Shown: one piece after another, positions 31,017 to 38,548 of the stretch
Position numbering within the stretch: the stretch's first letter is position 1
Layout of the letters: the number at the start of each line of letters is the position of its first letter
Virus record (IMG/VR): IMGVR_UViG_3300045973_000957
Span: 1 to 39,155 of that record
Direction: 5' to 3' (one strand)
DNA from: a virus
Length of the DNA stretch: 39,155 bases
The notes under the pieces: generated by a model
Told to the model about the DNA's origin: nothing
The model's input: only the letters and a program-made list of their open reading frames with translations
Database searches by the model: none
Program-made: the position numbers and the translations under genes

Positions 31017-31259
31017 TTACTTGCTTGTGCCGGGGTTCCCGGTAAACGCCTTGAACGTCAACACCGTCTTTTCCGGGATGGTGAGCTCTTCACCGGTTTT
31101 CGGGTTGCGCCCCTTACGGGCGGCACGGGTCTTGGTTTCAAAACTGCCGAAACCCTTGATGGTGATGCGTTCCTTGCTGGCTTTGATCGCCGCGAATACC
31201 GCTTTTACCTGCCGTTCCTCCGTATTTGCTGCTTTTGCTACCTCTGCGATTCCTGCCAT
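31017..31259 (-). CDS. HU-family DNA-binding protein
   Basis: An 80-residue histone-like protein from ATG 31259 (GGAGG upstream). It shows the HU/IHF signature: [29 protein letters not shown] and [12 protein letters not shown]. Mu transposition needs HU to bend the ends, so a phage-encoded version next to the transposition genes is reasonable. The last residues TGNPGTSK derive from a hairpin-repeat copy. Confidence 0.93.
   Translation of the reverse strand: MAGIAEVAKAANTEERQVKAVFAAIKASKERITIKGFGSFETKTRAARKGRNPKTGEELTIPEKTVLTFKAFTGNPGTSK
31024..31043 (-). repeat. Dispersed hairpin repeat copy at the HU 3' end
   Basis: Coding strand ACCGGGAACCCCGGCACAAG, encoding the HU C-terminus TGNPGTS. 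It is identical to the copy at 32485-32504. Confidence 0.8.
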
Positions 31260-31301
31260 GGTGATTACCTCCGATTTAGTTTCCGGCCGGGGCCGGTTCT
31301 G

Positions 31302-31463
31302 CTATCCAACAACGATGGCGGGTTCGCCATGCATAGTTTCCAGCTTCAGCATAATGGTTTCTCCGAATACATCGAATATATCCAAATCATCCGGGCAATC
31401 GGCGAGCGCCGCTTTCAGATCACTGACCGTTTCCGGGTAGAGGACTTTTTCACGCATCAACAT
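31302..31463 (-). CDS. Small hypothetical protein (53 aa), paralogue of the next gene
   Basis: A 53-residue frame from ATG 31463 to TAG at 31302. It begins MLMREKVLYPETVSDLKAAL and has DIFDVFGETIMLKLETMHGE. Its start shares a base with the stop of the 54-residue frame (TGATG). The pattern of helix, DxxG and beta hairpin matches that neighbour. Confidence 0.6.
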   Translation of the reverse strand: MLMREKVLYPETVSDLKAALADCPDDLDIFDVFGETIMLKLETMHGEPAIVVG

Positions 31464-31627
31464 CACGCCACCTCCATAAAACGTTCATCGTCACGCTCGT
31501 AAATCCTGATCCTCAGCAACGTGCCGGAGGCATCAGAGACCCTCATTTCCGGCGATACAACAGACAACAAGGCCTGCAGTTCACCGACATCCTTGACGCT
31601 CATATCGAGTAAGAGTTTTGCGCTCAT
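31463..31627 (-). CDS. Small hypothetical protein (54 aa)
   Basis: A 54-residue frame from ATG 31627 to TGA at 31463. It begins MSAKLLLDMSVKDVGELQAL and ends IRIYERDDERFMEVA. It resembles the following 53-residue protein in layout and length, so the two may be a duplicated pair. No family was recognised. Confidence 0.6.
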   Translation of the reverse strand: MSAKLLLDMSVKDVGELQALLSVVSPEMRVSDASGTLLRIRIYERDDERFMEVA

Positions 31628-31637
31628 TACACACCCC

Positions 31638-32474
31638 CTATAGCGCCGCGATGTTCAGCGGCACCGCGTCATATTGATCCTGCTCGCCACGCACATACAG
31701 CCTGATCTGCTTCTTCTTGCTGATCACCTGGATCGCGTCATTCACCGTCTGCATGGCCTCATTCCATAGCGGATTCTCGATCTTGTAACTCCGCAGACGC
31801 AAAATCTCCGCAACGCGCAGCTTGCCGTCAATCTGGGTAAACGCCGCCGTAATGATGGTTTTCAGGTCTCCGGAATCGCCACCTCCCATCTGTTCCACCG
31901 CCGCCAGCATCTGCTCACGCGCTACCTGAATCTCCGGACCGAAGTCGATCCCCTTCTGGATCGACAGCGCCAGCTTGAACTTACGATCAAAGGTAGTGAA
32001 TGTTATGTTGCCCTCGGCACCGCCGCGCTTCACATGGTACTTTTCAAAAAGAAGGTCCACAAAAGCGGTGATATCTTCAAAATTATGCTGCTTGAAACGC
32101 TCCAGGATGCCGTTCAGCCGTGTCCAGATGCAGGCAACTGTCAGCACCAGGTCATGCTCAAGAAGGTCGCTTTCGAAGATGTTTTTCAGCAACACCAGAT
32201 CGCCATTGGCGTTCTCCATCCTGCCGTTGATTACCTGCGGGTGCTCCACTTCATACGAAAGCCGCTCCTGGCGTTTCAGCGTAAAACCGACTTCTCCGGT
32301 GGCGGCGGCCCTCTCGGCCACTTCGCCCCAGGTGGTTTGAGTCATGAGCGCTTCGGGATAGTTGTTGCTGGCAACGGACATTTCGCGGATCGCCGCGTCA
32401 GCGGCCTCCTTGGCCTCTTTACCGGTGAGGTGGAATTTCATGCCGTTGTGGACTGAGTAACTGAAATAATTCAT
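31638..32474 (-). CDS. DUF3164 family phage protein
   Basis: A 278-residue early protein typical of Mu-like phages. Conserved-looking segments are MNYFSYSVHNGMKFHLTGKE, HQ-poor central helices, YHVKRGGAEGNITFTTFDRK and LSIQKGIDFGPEIQVAREQM. The start overlaps the upstream stop (ATGA), and the ribosome-binding site (AAGGGAG) is part of a hairpin-repeat copy. The function is unknown; it lies with the transposition genes. Confidence 0.85.
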   Translation of the reverse strand: MNYFSYSVHNGMKFHLTGKEAKEAADAAIREMSVASNNYPEALMTQTTWGEVAERAAATGEVGFTLKRQERLSYEVEHPQVINGRMENANGDLVLLKNIFESDLLEHDLVLTVACIWTRLNGILERFKQHNFEDITAFVDLLFEKYHVKRGGAEGNITFTTFDRKFKLALSIQKGIDFGPEIQVAREQMLAAVEQMGGGDSGDLKTIITAAFTQIDGKLRVAEILRLRSYKIENPLWNEAMQTVNDAIQVISKKKQIRLYVRGEQDQYDAVPLNIAAL

Positions 32475-32701
32475 TTCTGGCTCCCTTGTGCCGGGGTTCC
32501 CGGTATTGATGTGGCGATGTCGCCATGGTTTTGTTGGATTTGCGTGTCAAAATAGAGCTGGACCAGTACCCGTCCCGCCCAGCCATAAACAATGCCAAGG
32601 AAGGTGCAGAGCACGCATAGGGCAATCCAGGCACGAAACGACAGGGGGCTGAGGTAACGCCGGGTGATGACCGGCGCATGCCAAGGTTTGCGCCCGCTCA
32701 T
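32471..32701 (-). CDS. Small membrane protein
   Basis: A 76-residue protein. ATG 32701 is chosen because it overlaps the stop of the preceding 35-residue frame (ATGA) and has GAGG upstream; a GTG at 32752 would lengthen it. It has one membrane segment (WIALCVLCTFLGIVYGWAGR). The last residues, IPGTPAQGSQK, come from a hairpin-repeat copy read in a different frame from the others. Confidence 0.65.
   Translation of the reverse strand: MSGRKPWHAPVITRRYLSPLSFRAWIALCVLCTFLGIVYGWAGRVLVQLYFDTQIQQNHGDIATSIPGTPAQGSQK
32485..32504 (-). repeat. Dispersed hairpin repeat copy over the DUF3164 ribosome-binding site
   Basis: Coding strand ACCGGGAACCCCGGCACAAG followed by GGAG, which is the ribosome-binding site for the start at 32474. 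Here the repeat is read in a shifted frame (IPGTPAQ). Confidence 0.8.
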
Positions 32702-32805
32702 ACGGTGTACCTCGTAGCCCGGCTCCGCAGCCACAGGCGGGTTCTGCTCCACTGGAACTCTTCTTTAATTGCAGTTAAAACGCGCTTTACGATGCGTCTG
32801 ATCAT
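32698..32805 (-). CDS. Very small basic protein (35 aa)
   Basis: A 35-residue frame from ATG 32805, with AAGGAGGGCGGC directly upstream, to TGA at 32698. It starts MIRRIVKRVLTAIKEEFQWS and is strongly basic and helical. Both its start and stop overlap neighbours as ATGA, which argues for translation. No family was recognised. Confidence 0.55.
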   Translation of the reverse strand: MIRRIVKRVLTAIKEEFQWSRTRLWLRSRATRYTV

Positions 32806-32912
32806 GCCGCCCTCCTTGTTATGTAGTTATCAGCCTCAATATACGGGCAAGGGCTTGGCAAATTACTGCCCTCTGGTATTTCGTGTTCTACTCGTCGGAT
32901 CTCGAAATTCAT
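32802..32912 (-). CDS. Very small protein (36 aa)
   Basis: A short frame from ATG 32912 to TGA at 32802, beginning MNFEIRRVEHEIPEGSNLPS and ending ADNYITRRAA. It is linked to both neighbours by ATGA overlaps. No family was recognised. Confidence 0.5.
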   Translation of the reverse strand: MNFEIRRVEHEIPEGSNLPSPCPYIEADNYITRRAA

Positions 32913-33247
32913 GGTTTGCCTCCACTGTGTGGGCATTTTTTGCAGGCCCGGAACATCCGGGCGTAATAGCTGTCTGTCGTTGGTGCCCGGCGTTTGAGGG
33001 CGGAGCAGTCAGCCAGGCTTATTTCGCCCAGTTCGGGGCACTCAACTGTTTCACCCCCCAGCACTTCCCTGATCTTCTCCCGGATCGGCCCGGGAGAAGT
33101 ATAGGTGCCCTTGCGGTATTGGGATAAGTGGCTGTCAGAGATGCCGAGCATTCGGGCTACCTGGGCGGCGCCCCCTTTCCCCGTGACCGGGTCGTTGCGT
33201 TCGGATATGGCCTGTTCAAGCCGATTATCCAGATCAAGCGGCGTCAT
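32909..33247 (-). CDS. HTH protein with C-terminal cysteines
   Basis: A 112-residue protein. ATG 33247 overlaps the upstream stop (ATGA); the longer in-frame start at 33286 is less likely. The helix-turn-helix is AAQVARMLGISDSHLSQYRK. After residue 70 four cysteines (CPELG, CSAL, CKKC) may bind a metal. Its place in the early operon suggests a regulator. Confidence 0.78.
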   Translation of the reverse strand: MTPLDLDNRLEQAISERNDPVTGKGGAAQVARMLGISDSHLSQYRKGTYTSPGPIREKIREVLGGETVECPELGEISLADCSALKRRAPTTDSYYARMFRACKKCPHSGGKP

Positions 33248-33828
33248 TCCGCACCCCCCGTAATAGTTGACCAGACTACCTTGCACAGGTTGGGGTCATA
33301 TACGTGCTTGGTCCGCTGAATTTGCGGGGGAAATGGCCCGGTCCACTTGCCCGCAATCAGCATATATTGCTGGTTGGCACGGCCTACAAGATACCCGGCC
33401 TTGCACAGCGCCGCGCAATACCCTGCCGCCTCTGATTCGGCTACACTGTGGACTTCGGTCGAAGCGCAAAATGCCAGGTCACGCGGTGAAAACGTTTTCA
33501 AGACCTGCATGGCGTTCCAGATGTTTCTCCGGCCTTGCCCCTGGGTCACTGAGGTGCCGTCTTTCCTCACCCGTGGGGCTTCAAACCCCGTATCCTTGAT
33601 CAGGGTGTACAGGGTGAGAACCATACGGTCCTTGCTTTTGTTGGCGGACAGATAACCGGCGTTGCAGAGTCCTGACAGGTAATCGTTCACTGATGAGGCC
33701 GTAAGCCGCACTTCGCGCAGAATTTCATTTACGGTGAAGGTCTCTCCGACGCCGACCTTTCTGATAAACTCCCACACCGCCTGACGGCATTCGTGCGGTT
33801 GCTGCTGATCAATGGGTTTCCTGCTCAT
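33244..33828 (-). CDS. Double winged-helix protein
   Basis: A 194-residue early protein with two winged-helix units, about residues 12-75 (AVWEFIRKVGVGETFTVNEI, then DYLSGLCNAGYLSAN) and about 100-165 (IWNAMQVLKTFSPRDLAFCA, then YCAALCKAGYLVGR). It lies directly behind the MuB-type ATPase gene, joined by ATGA. Such proteins recur in transposable phages; the function is not known. Confidence 0.78.
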   Translation of the reverse strand: MSRKPIDQQQPHECRQAVWEFIRKVGVGETFTVNEILREVRLTASSVNDYLSGLCNAGYLSANKSKDRMVLTLYTLIKDTGFEAPRVRKDGTSVTQGQGRRNIWNAMQVLKTFSPRDLAFCASTEVHSVAESEAAGYCAALCKAGYLVGRANQQYMLIAGKWTGPFPPQIQRTKHVYDPNLCKVVWSTITGGAE

Positions 33829-34571
33829 TTGCTCCCCCCCGGATTTGGTGATTTACCGGTGTAGAGCGGCTGCCCGCCGTTCATCCAGACATCAAGGCTG
33901 ATTGACACCAGCCCCATGCGCAGGCCGACCTCCTCAACCAATGCCAGGTTGGTGACAAGGCGGCGCGCGGAACCTTCGGCCTGCCTGTGCAGAAAGGCAA
34001 TCAGGTCTTCTTCGATAATGATCGATGTGCTGTAGAATTTGATTAAAGTGGTGGCGTCATCAATATCAAGTGGTTGGGCTGTTTTCCAAGAAAGGACCCG
34101 GCTGTGTACCTGGCCCCACCGCTCCAGCTTTTTGGGCAGGCATTCCTCGCCGATCATCAATATCGCTGCCTGTCCGCCATCGTGGATATCGCGGACGACC
34201 TCGACAGCTTTCTTTGCGACCAGGTGATCCATCTCATCTATGATCAGAGGGCGGCCCGATGTCTGCAACTGGGCACACACCAGGTCGAGCATGTCGGTGG
34301 CGGTGCCATCCGGCTTGATCCCCATGGCCTCCAGTATCTTTTTAAGGACGGTTTGGCGGTTCCAGACAGATTTGCATTCGATCCGGTAGGCGTTGTAGCG
34401 GTTCATCAAGTATGCGGCGGCAAAGCTTTTTCCGAGTCCGATCCGACCGGAGAAAACTCCCAGCCGGTGCAGATGGCTTGCTGCATTGATCAGCGTTTCC
34501 ATGGCGACGGCGCTTAAGGCAACGTTGCTCAGGTGCGCTACATTCTTGACTGCGTTGGTATTCTGTGGCAT
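33825..34571 (-). CDS. MuB-like AAA ATPase (target selection)
   Basis: A 248-residue ATPase. The Walker A is GRIGLGKS (residues 42-49) and the Walker B is LIIDEMD (109-115). It belongs to the AAA family that includes MuB, which binds target DNA, activates the transposase and provides target immunity. It starts at ATG 34571 behind AAAAGGAG and follows the transposase gene. An N-terminal DNA-binding domain like that of Mu's own B protein is not obvious, so the N-terminus is short. Confidence 0.9.
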   Translation of the reverse strand: MPQNTNAVKNVAHLSNVALSAVAMETLINAASHLHRLGVFSGRIGLGKSFAAAYLMNRYNAYRIECKSVWNRQTVLKKILEAMGIKPDGTATDMLDLVCAQLQTSGRPLIIDEMDHLVAKKAVEVVRDIHDGGQAAILMIGEECLPKKLERWGQVHSRVLSWKTAQPLDIDDATTLIKFYSTSIIIEEDLIAFLHRQAEGSARRLVTNLALVEEVGLRMGLVSISLDVWMNGGQPLYTGKSPNPGGSK

Positions 34572-34637
34572 TTTGACATCTCCTTTTAATTGCAGTTTTT
34601 GACAGGGCCGGGATCGCGAGTTCCGGCTTTTGTCGTT

Positions 34638-34657
34638 TTTATGCCGGGGTTTCCGGT
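34638..34657 (-). repeat. Dispersed hairpin repeat copy after the transposase gene
   Basis: Coding strand ACCGGAAACCCCGGCATAAA, 8 bases after the transposase stop and the only noncoding copy. The innermost stem pair is lost (A/C). Confidence 0.7.
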
Positions 34658-34665
34658 ACCAAGCC

Positions 34666-36969
34666 TTATTTGATGGCCTTCAGAGCTTCTTCCTCCATGC
34701 CCTTGTAAGCCTTATATTCATTTGTCATTTTGTAGCGGCGCAGGATGTCGTATTCCTCGGTGCTGATGTCCACCCCGCAATCCAGCTTATCCTGCAGCGC
34801 CATCATCCTCGCGTAATGCACTTTTCCCGAAGCAACCTGAATTGACCTCACGTTGTGGGCTTTGTCCTTCTCCTCCTCGGCCCGCATCTTCGCTTTCATC
34901 GCTTCCACTTCCGGAGAAACCCGGGGAGCGGGGAGGGGACGCCCGTTTTTCCGCACATCCGCCGCAATGGCCGCCTGCTCCAGGGCCGGGGTGGTATGCT
35001 CCACGGAGCGCTTGGGCATCTCCACCACGTTTGCCGTCCGTTCTGCCAACTCCCGCTCCCGGTGGACAAGGATTTCCTCGCTGATGCCCCGTGTTCTCTG
35101 CTCTTTGGCCAGCTTTTTCAGCTCTTTAACCCCTTCGGTCATGATTTTGCGCTGTTTGTTGCGCAGATGGTTCCCGGCCTCGGCACGACTGATGCCGTAC
35201 CAGCTCGGATCCGTAGCCCAGCAGAGGAATTCACCGCTTTCCAGGTAGATCAACGCATGCCCCAGGTCGGCAAGGTCAGGACACACCCTGACCCGCTCGC
35301 CGGAGCGTCCGGCGAACTCCTCGGCCCAATATTCCAGTTCCGCGGCGCCATATACCAGCTTGATCCCTTCCTTACCGATAATCCGGAACCCTCCTCTGCC
35401 AACTGCCGGGATCAGCAAGGCATCGAGTGCGTGCGGGTCGCTGATTTTTCTGGTCGGCTGGTTCCAGGCCTGGACAACCTGTGCCGGGGTTTTGCCATCC
35501 AGGCCGCTGTGCGGATCCTGCATGTACATGGCGTCGGTCCAGCGGTCGAGCATCTTCTGCAGCTCGACCGAACTCAGGGAGACCTCAACTGTTTCACCTT
35601 TGCTCATCAGCTTGCTGGCAAAGGATTTCCGCGCCTCAATGGCCTTGCGCTCCGGTACGTTGTGTCCTATGTACCCCGGCAGCAGCTCCACAATGCCGTG
35701 GCTCATGGTCTGCAGAACGCGCTCCACATGCGGTTTTTCCTCAGGAGAAAACGGACGGCAGCGCTGATGATCTATTTCCAGGGCCGCGTAGATGGCCACC
35801 AGATACAAGGCGACATAATCCTGGCCATTGTCGCTTTTCAGCACATCCGGCACGCCCCATTCCAGCAGGCAACGCCGGAGCAGCGCGGCGATCGCCCCGG
35901 ACTTGGAGGTCTTGGACACCAGAAAGCGCGCCCGGCGGGGGAATACGTCGATGACGCAGATAATGGTGTGGCGGCCGTCAGTTAGCATGATATCGCCGGG
36001 GGTGGAATCCGCCTCCCAGCGCTGATTGAGTGCCACGATCGCCTCACTGGCATCGCCGACCGCAAACATAAACTTATTCTTCCACTCGTCAGGGTTGGTC
36101 AGAAACAGGTACTTCTCGGCATTTTTTTCTTTCCACTTGCGGACAAAACCGTTGATCGCATAGATCGACGGCAGTTCCTCGCCGCAAAAGCGCGCCTCCA
36201 CACCTGACAGGAGCTTTTTCGATGAGGCATGCGGGTGATCGCAGATAAAGGCGATCAGGAATTTCTGCATCGGCTCCGGTACGCTGGTGGCCATCTTGCT
36301 GACATAGTGGTTGGCCAGTCCGTACATGCCGTCCACGGCGTAGCGATCGCGCCAGCTGAGCAACGTCTTGTACCCCAGCGACACCTGGCCACAGCGGGTT
36401 AATTCCGCGTAAACCTTCTCTTCAAGCAGGGTTGAATCGCTCTTTACCTTTGCAATGAATAGTTTCAACCCCTTCTTGTTCCACGTCTTGGTCCCTTCCT
36501 TGATCCTCCCGACAAATCCGCCCCCCTTGAGGAATGAGGCGCAGGCGTTCAGTACCGCCAGCTTGGCATAGGCTTCCTGCTGACGATCCACCGGCAGGCT
36601 GGCAAACTGTGTCAGGCAGCGCTCCTTGTGGGCCGCCTCTTCATCTGCCGTGCGTTGTACCTGCTCTTTGTGCTCCTTGGCCGCGTGGGCGCCCGCTTTG
36701 GCTGCCCGGCTGGCTTCCGTGCCGAAAGCCTCCCGCACCGGGGCAGGCAGCCGGGGAATTGCGGAGAGCTGGTACTCATACGACACCCCGTTTTTCCCGC
36801 CTTTAGCGGGTACTTCATGAGGCTGGACGTTGTCTTTTTTTAACCGCCGAAGAATGGAGCTTTTAGTGCTTGGGTAACCACCTTGAGCTTTTGGGTTTCC
36901 AGGTAACGTCCCATCACTAATTAGTCGTTTTACTGCTTTCTCCAGTTCTTGTGCCGACACGTATTTCAT
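34666..36969 (-). CDS. MuA-like DDE transposase
   Basis: A 767-residue transposase. The N-terminal part (about 1-80) is a MuA-type DNA-binding helix-turn-helix region. The catalytic domain has D321 (WEADSTPGD), D380 (LKSDNGQDY) and E416 (KPHVERVL), followed by the Mu-type beta-barrel (about 500-590, for example GGFRIIGKEGIKLVYGAAEL). The C-terminus is helical and lysine-rich. It catalyses insertion and replicative transposition together with the MuB-type ATPase. It starts at ATG 36969 behind CGGGGATCTC. Confidence 0.95.
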   Translation of the reverse strand: MKYVSAQELEKAVKRLISDGTLPGNPKAQGGYPSTKSSILRRLKKDNVQPHEVPAKGGKNGVSYEYQLSAIPRLPAPVREAFGTEASRAAKAGAHAAKEHKEQVQRTADEEAAHKERCLTQFASLPVDRQQEAYAKLAVLNACASFLKGGGFVGRIKEGTKTWNKKGLKLFIAKVKSDSTLLEEKVYAELTRCGQVSLGYKTLLSWRDRYAVDGMYGLANHYVSKMATSVPEPMQKFLIAFICDHPHASSKKLLSGVEARFCGEELPSIYAINGFVRKWKEKNAEKYLFLTNPDEWKNKFMFAVGDASEAIVALNQRWEADSTPGDIMLTDGRHTIICVIDVFPRRARFLVSKTSKSGAIAALLRRCLLEWGVPDVLKSDNGQDYVALYLVAIYAALEIDHQRCRPFSPEEKPHVERVLQTMSHGIVELLPGYIGHNVPERKAIEARKSFASKLMSKGETVEVSLSSVELQKMLDRWTDAMYMQDPHSGLDGKTPAQVVQAWNQPTRKISDPHALDALLIPAVGRGGFRIIGKEGIKLVYGAAELEYWAEEFAGRSGERVRVCPDLADLGHALIYLESGEFLCWATDPSWYGISRAEAGNHLRNKQRKIMTEGVKELKKLAKEQRTRGISEEILVHRERELAERTANVVEMPKRSVEHTTPALEQAAIAADVRKNGRPLPAPRVSPEVEAMKAKMRAEEEKDKAHNVRSIQVASGKVHYARMMALQDKLDCGVDISTEEYDILRRYKMTNEYKAYKGMEEEALKAIK

Positions 36970-36984
36970 GAGATCCCCGGCTGG

Positions 36985-37479
36985 TTATTTGTCTGTCCTG
37001 AGTGAAGTTGCAGGTGCTTCCAGCGACTGCAGCAGCAGCTTGTGCTTGCGTTTCTCGGCGGCAACCCGCTTTTCTTCCTCATCCAGCTTCTGAATCTCGG
37101 CTCGCAGGGCATCCGGACCCGGCAGGGTATACAGCCCCAGTTTGTCGTTTTTCAGCCGTATGGGCGCATCGCAGCCACACACCAGGCAGAGGTAATATTC
37201 CATTTCCGCCGATAGTTCATGCGGGTGACTGTCGGCAGCCCAGTTATTGATCATGCTGACCGTGACGGTGCGCCCACTGATAAAAGACATCTCGTCGGCT
37301 ATGGTTTCACGGCTCTTGTGGGCCTGTTTCAGGGCCTGTTTGACCGCCGCCAGATACTGGGCCGATATGCACCTGCTGCCCGGCAGCTGCTGAACCCGCT
37401 CGTCGCGCGCCTGGGAAAGCTGTTCAAACAGATTCATCTGCGCTGGGTCAGTGACTAACTTATGTTTGTTAATGGTCAT
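36985..37479 (-). CDS. Phage early regulator-like protein
   Basis: A 164-residue protein from ATG 37479 (AGGGG upstream; an earlier in-frame ATG at 37512 lacks a ribosome-binding site). Residues about 50-90 look like a helix-turn-helix (SRETIADEMSFISGRTVTVS). The C-terminus is a lysine-rich coiled coil (EEEKRVAAEKRKHKLL). It sits between the small HTH regulator and the transposase, as do early regulators in other transposable phages. Confidence 0.75.
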   Translation of the reverse strand: MTINKHKLVTDPAQMNLFEQLSQARDERVQQLPGSRCISAQYLAAVKQALKQAHKSRETIADEMSFISGRTVTVSMINNWAADSHPHELSAEMEYYLCLVCGCDAPIRLKNDKLGLYTLPGPDALRAEIQKLDEEEKRVAAEKRKHKLLLQSLEAPATSLRTDK

Positions 37480-37520
37480 TGCAAGCCCCTGTATCTGCAT
37501 GTATAGTGGCAATCATCAGA

Positions 37521-37736
37521 TTAAGCTGCTTTGCGCGAAGAACGGGCGATCTGCTCGCCCCACAGCTTCTCGTAGCGGCGGCCGCCCAGGGTGGCGATAT
37601 AGCGCTCGATCTTCTCAGAACGGCTGTGCCCGGCGATCACGCCGGAAACAGTGGCGCGGGCCAGCCCCAGTTCAGTGGCAATGTCTTTGTGTTTTTTGCC
37701 GATTTTGGCCAGCAATGCTTTAACGTCGCGGTTCAT
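37521..37736 (-). CDS. Small HTH regulator (Ner-like role)
   Basis: A 71-residue protein with a helix-turn-helix, KHKDIATELGLARATVSGVI. It is the first regulator encoded by the leftward early transcript, the place occupied by Ner in Mu, which turns down the early promoter. The ribosome-binding site CAGGAG lies seven bases before ATG 37736. Confidence 0.8.
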   Translation of the reverse strand: MNRDVKALLAKIGKKHKDIATELGLARATVSGVIAGHSRSEKIERYIATLGGRRYEKLWGEQIARSSRKAA

Positions 37737-37760
37737 AAAAAAACTCCTGGAGGTGTAAAG

Positions 37761-38090
37761 ATGAAGTTATCGTCGTTGTTGATGTTGGGCTATGAAGTAA
37801 ACGCGGTAATCGATGCCGCGCCGGATATCGATTTGTCGTTTACTGAGGTCCATGCTGCTGCCCAGGGAGACTCACTCATCCCATTGCTCGAACAGCGCTT
37901 TGGCAGTTTGATTGATCTATCTCTTCTTGGTCCTGACAATGAGGATCTGCCGCAGTTGAATGCTGTGCTGCGTGATGCCTCGGAAGTCCTGAAAGGGGTG
38001 GAGCGCAAAAAGGTCGGGGTTGAGAACAAAGCACTGTGCCTTGTAATTGCAATCATCTTACAGGCCATTGCCATACACTCTAAAAAGTGA
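37761..38090 (+). CDS. Plus-strand hypothetical gene inside the early region
   Basis: A 109-residue protein from ATG 37761, with GGAGGTGTAAAG directly upstream. It begins MKLSSLLMLGYEVNAVIDAA, is acidic and helical, and has a hydrophobic C-terminus (ALCLVIAIILQAIAI). It reads against all neighbours, starting 25 bp from the divergent HTH gene and overlapping the 82-residue gene tail to tail by 33 bp. The early transcript is antisense to it. It may be expressed in the lysogen. No family was recognised. Confidence 0.72.
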   Translation: MKLSSLLMLGYEVNAVIDAAPDIDLSFTEVHAAAQGDSLIPLLEQRFGSLIDLSLLGPDNEDLPQLNAVLRDASEVLKGVERKKVGVENKALCLVIAIILQAIAIHSKK

Positions 38091-38306
38091 GCGGTCAGAG
38101 CCTGGTTCTGGCATGACACGCTCAATTTTAATGCCGAGCGCTTCGAGGTAATCGGCGAAGCCTAAGCCTTTACCGGTGACATCAACCATCAAGTGCTCTT
38201 TATTTTTGAGTATTATTTCCATAGCTTCTATGAGCACCGTTAAGCCTCGATTAATTGCCTGAAGCTCTTTGACGGTCTCAGGTTTTTCAGAATTTTTTTT
38301 GGGCAT
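38058..38306 (-). CDS. Hypothetical early protein
   Basis: An 82-residue protein, the first gene of the leftward early transcript, from ATG 38306 behind AAAGGGGGCGTC. It begins MPKKNSEKPETVKELQAINR and has GKGLGFADYLEALGIKIERV. No family was recognised. Confidence 0.72.
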   Translation of the reverse strand: MPKKNSEKPETVKELQAINRGLTVLIEAMEIILKNKEHLMVDVTGKGLGFADYLEALGIKIERVMPEPGSDRSLFRVYGNGL

Positions 38307-38360
38307 GACGCCCCCTTTTTTTGTTCGTTAATGTCAACTATTGTTTATATGATGGAATTG

Positions 38361-38389
38361 AAAATAACTCGCATTTTGCGCGCAGTCAA
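38361..38389 (-). promoter_or_regulatory. Probable early promoter (Pe)
   Basis: On the minus strand -35 TTGACT (38389-38384) and -10 TATTTT (38366-38361) are 17 bp apart. It would drive the leftward early operon from about 38354. A CGTCACAACT operator copy lies 14 bp upstream of the -35 box. Confidence 0.55.
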
Positions 38390-38402
38390 TACTTTATTTT
38401 TG

Positions 38403-38534
38403 CGTCACAACTCTTTTTATGCGTAATTTAGTATTTTGCTGTTTAACTATATATAATTATTTGTTTTTATTTTCGTCACAACTTTAAAATTTATTCGTCA
38501 CAACTGCGTCACAACTCATAATTGCGTTGTGACC
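38403..38534. promoter_or_regulatory. Repressor operator array and repressor promoter
   Basis: CGTCACAACT occurs at 38403-38412, 38474-38483, 38496-38505 and 38507-38516, with an inverted GTTGTGACC at 38526-38534. Neighbouring copies start 22 and then 11 bp apart, two and one helical turns. An AT-rich stretch with TATAAT at 38452-38457 is a candidate -10 box for the repressor gene; no good -35 is seen. The arrangement fits cooperative binding by the phage repressor. Confidence 0.7.
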
Positions 38535-38548
38535 GTGGGAGAACATCC

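Noticed and set aside
34855-35985. Plus-strand 376-residue frame opposite the transposase
   Set aside because: The catalytic D, D, E motifs are all on the minus strand; the plus frame has no recognisable domain.
37790-38125. Minus-strand 111-residue frame opposite the plus-strand gene at 37761
   Set aside because: It is serine-rich with shadow-like composition and overlaps the 82-residue gene, while the plus frame has a strong ribosome-binding site.
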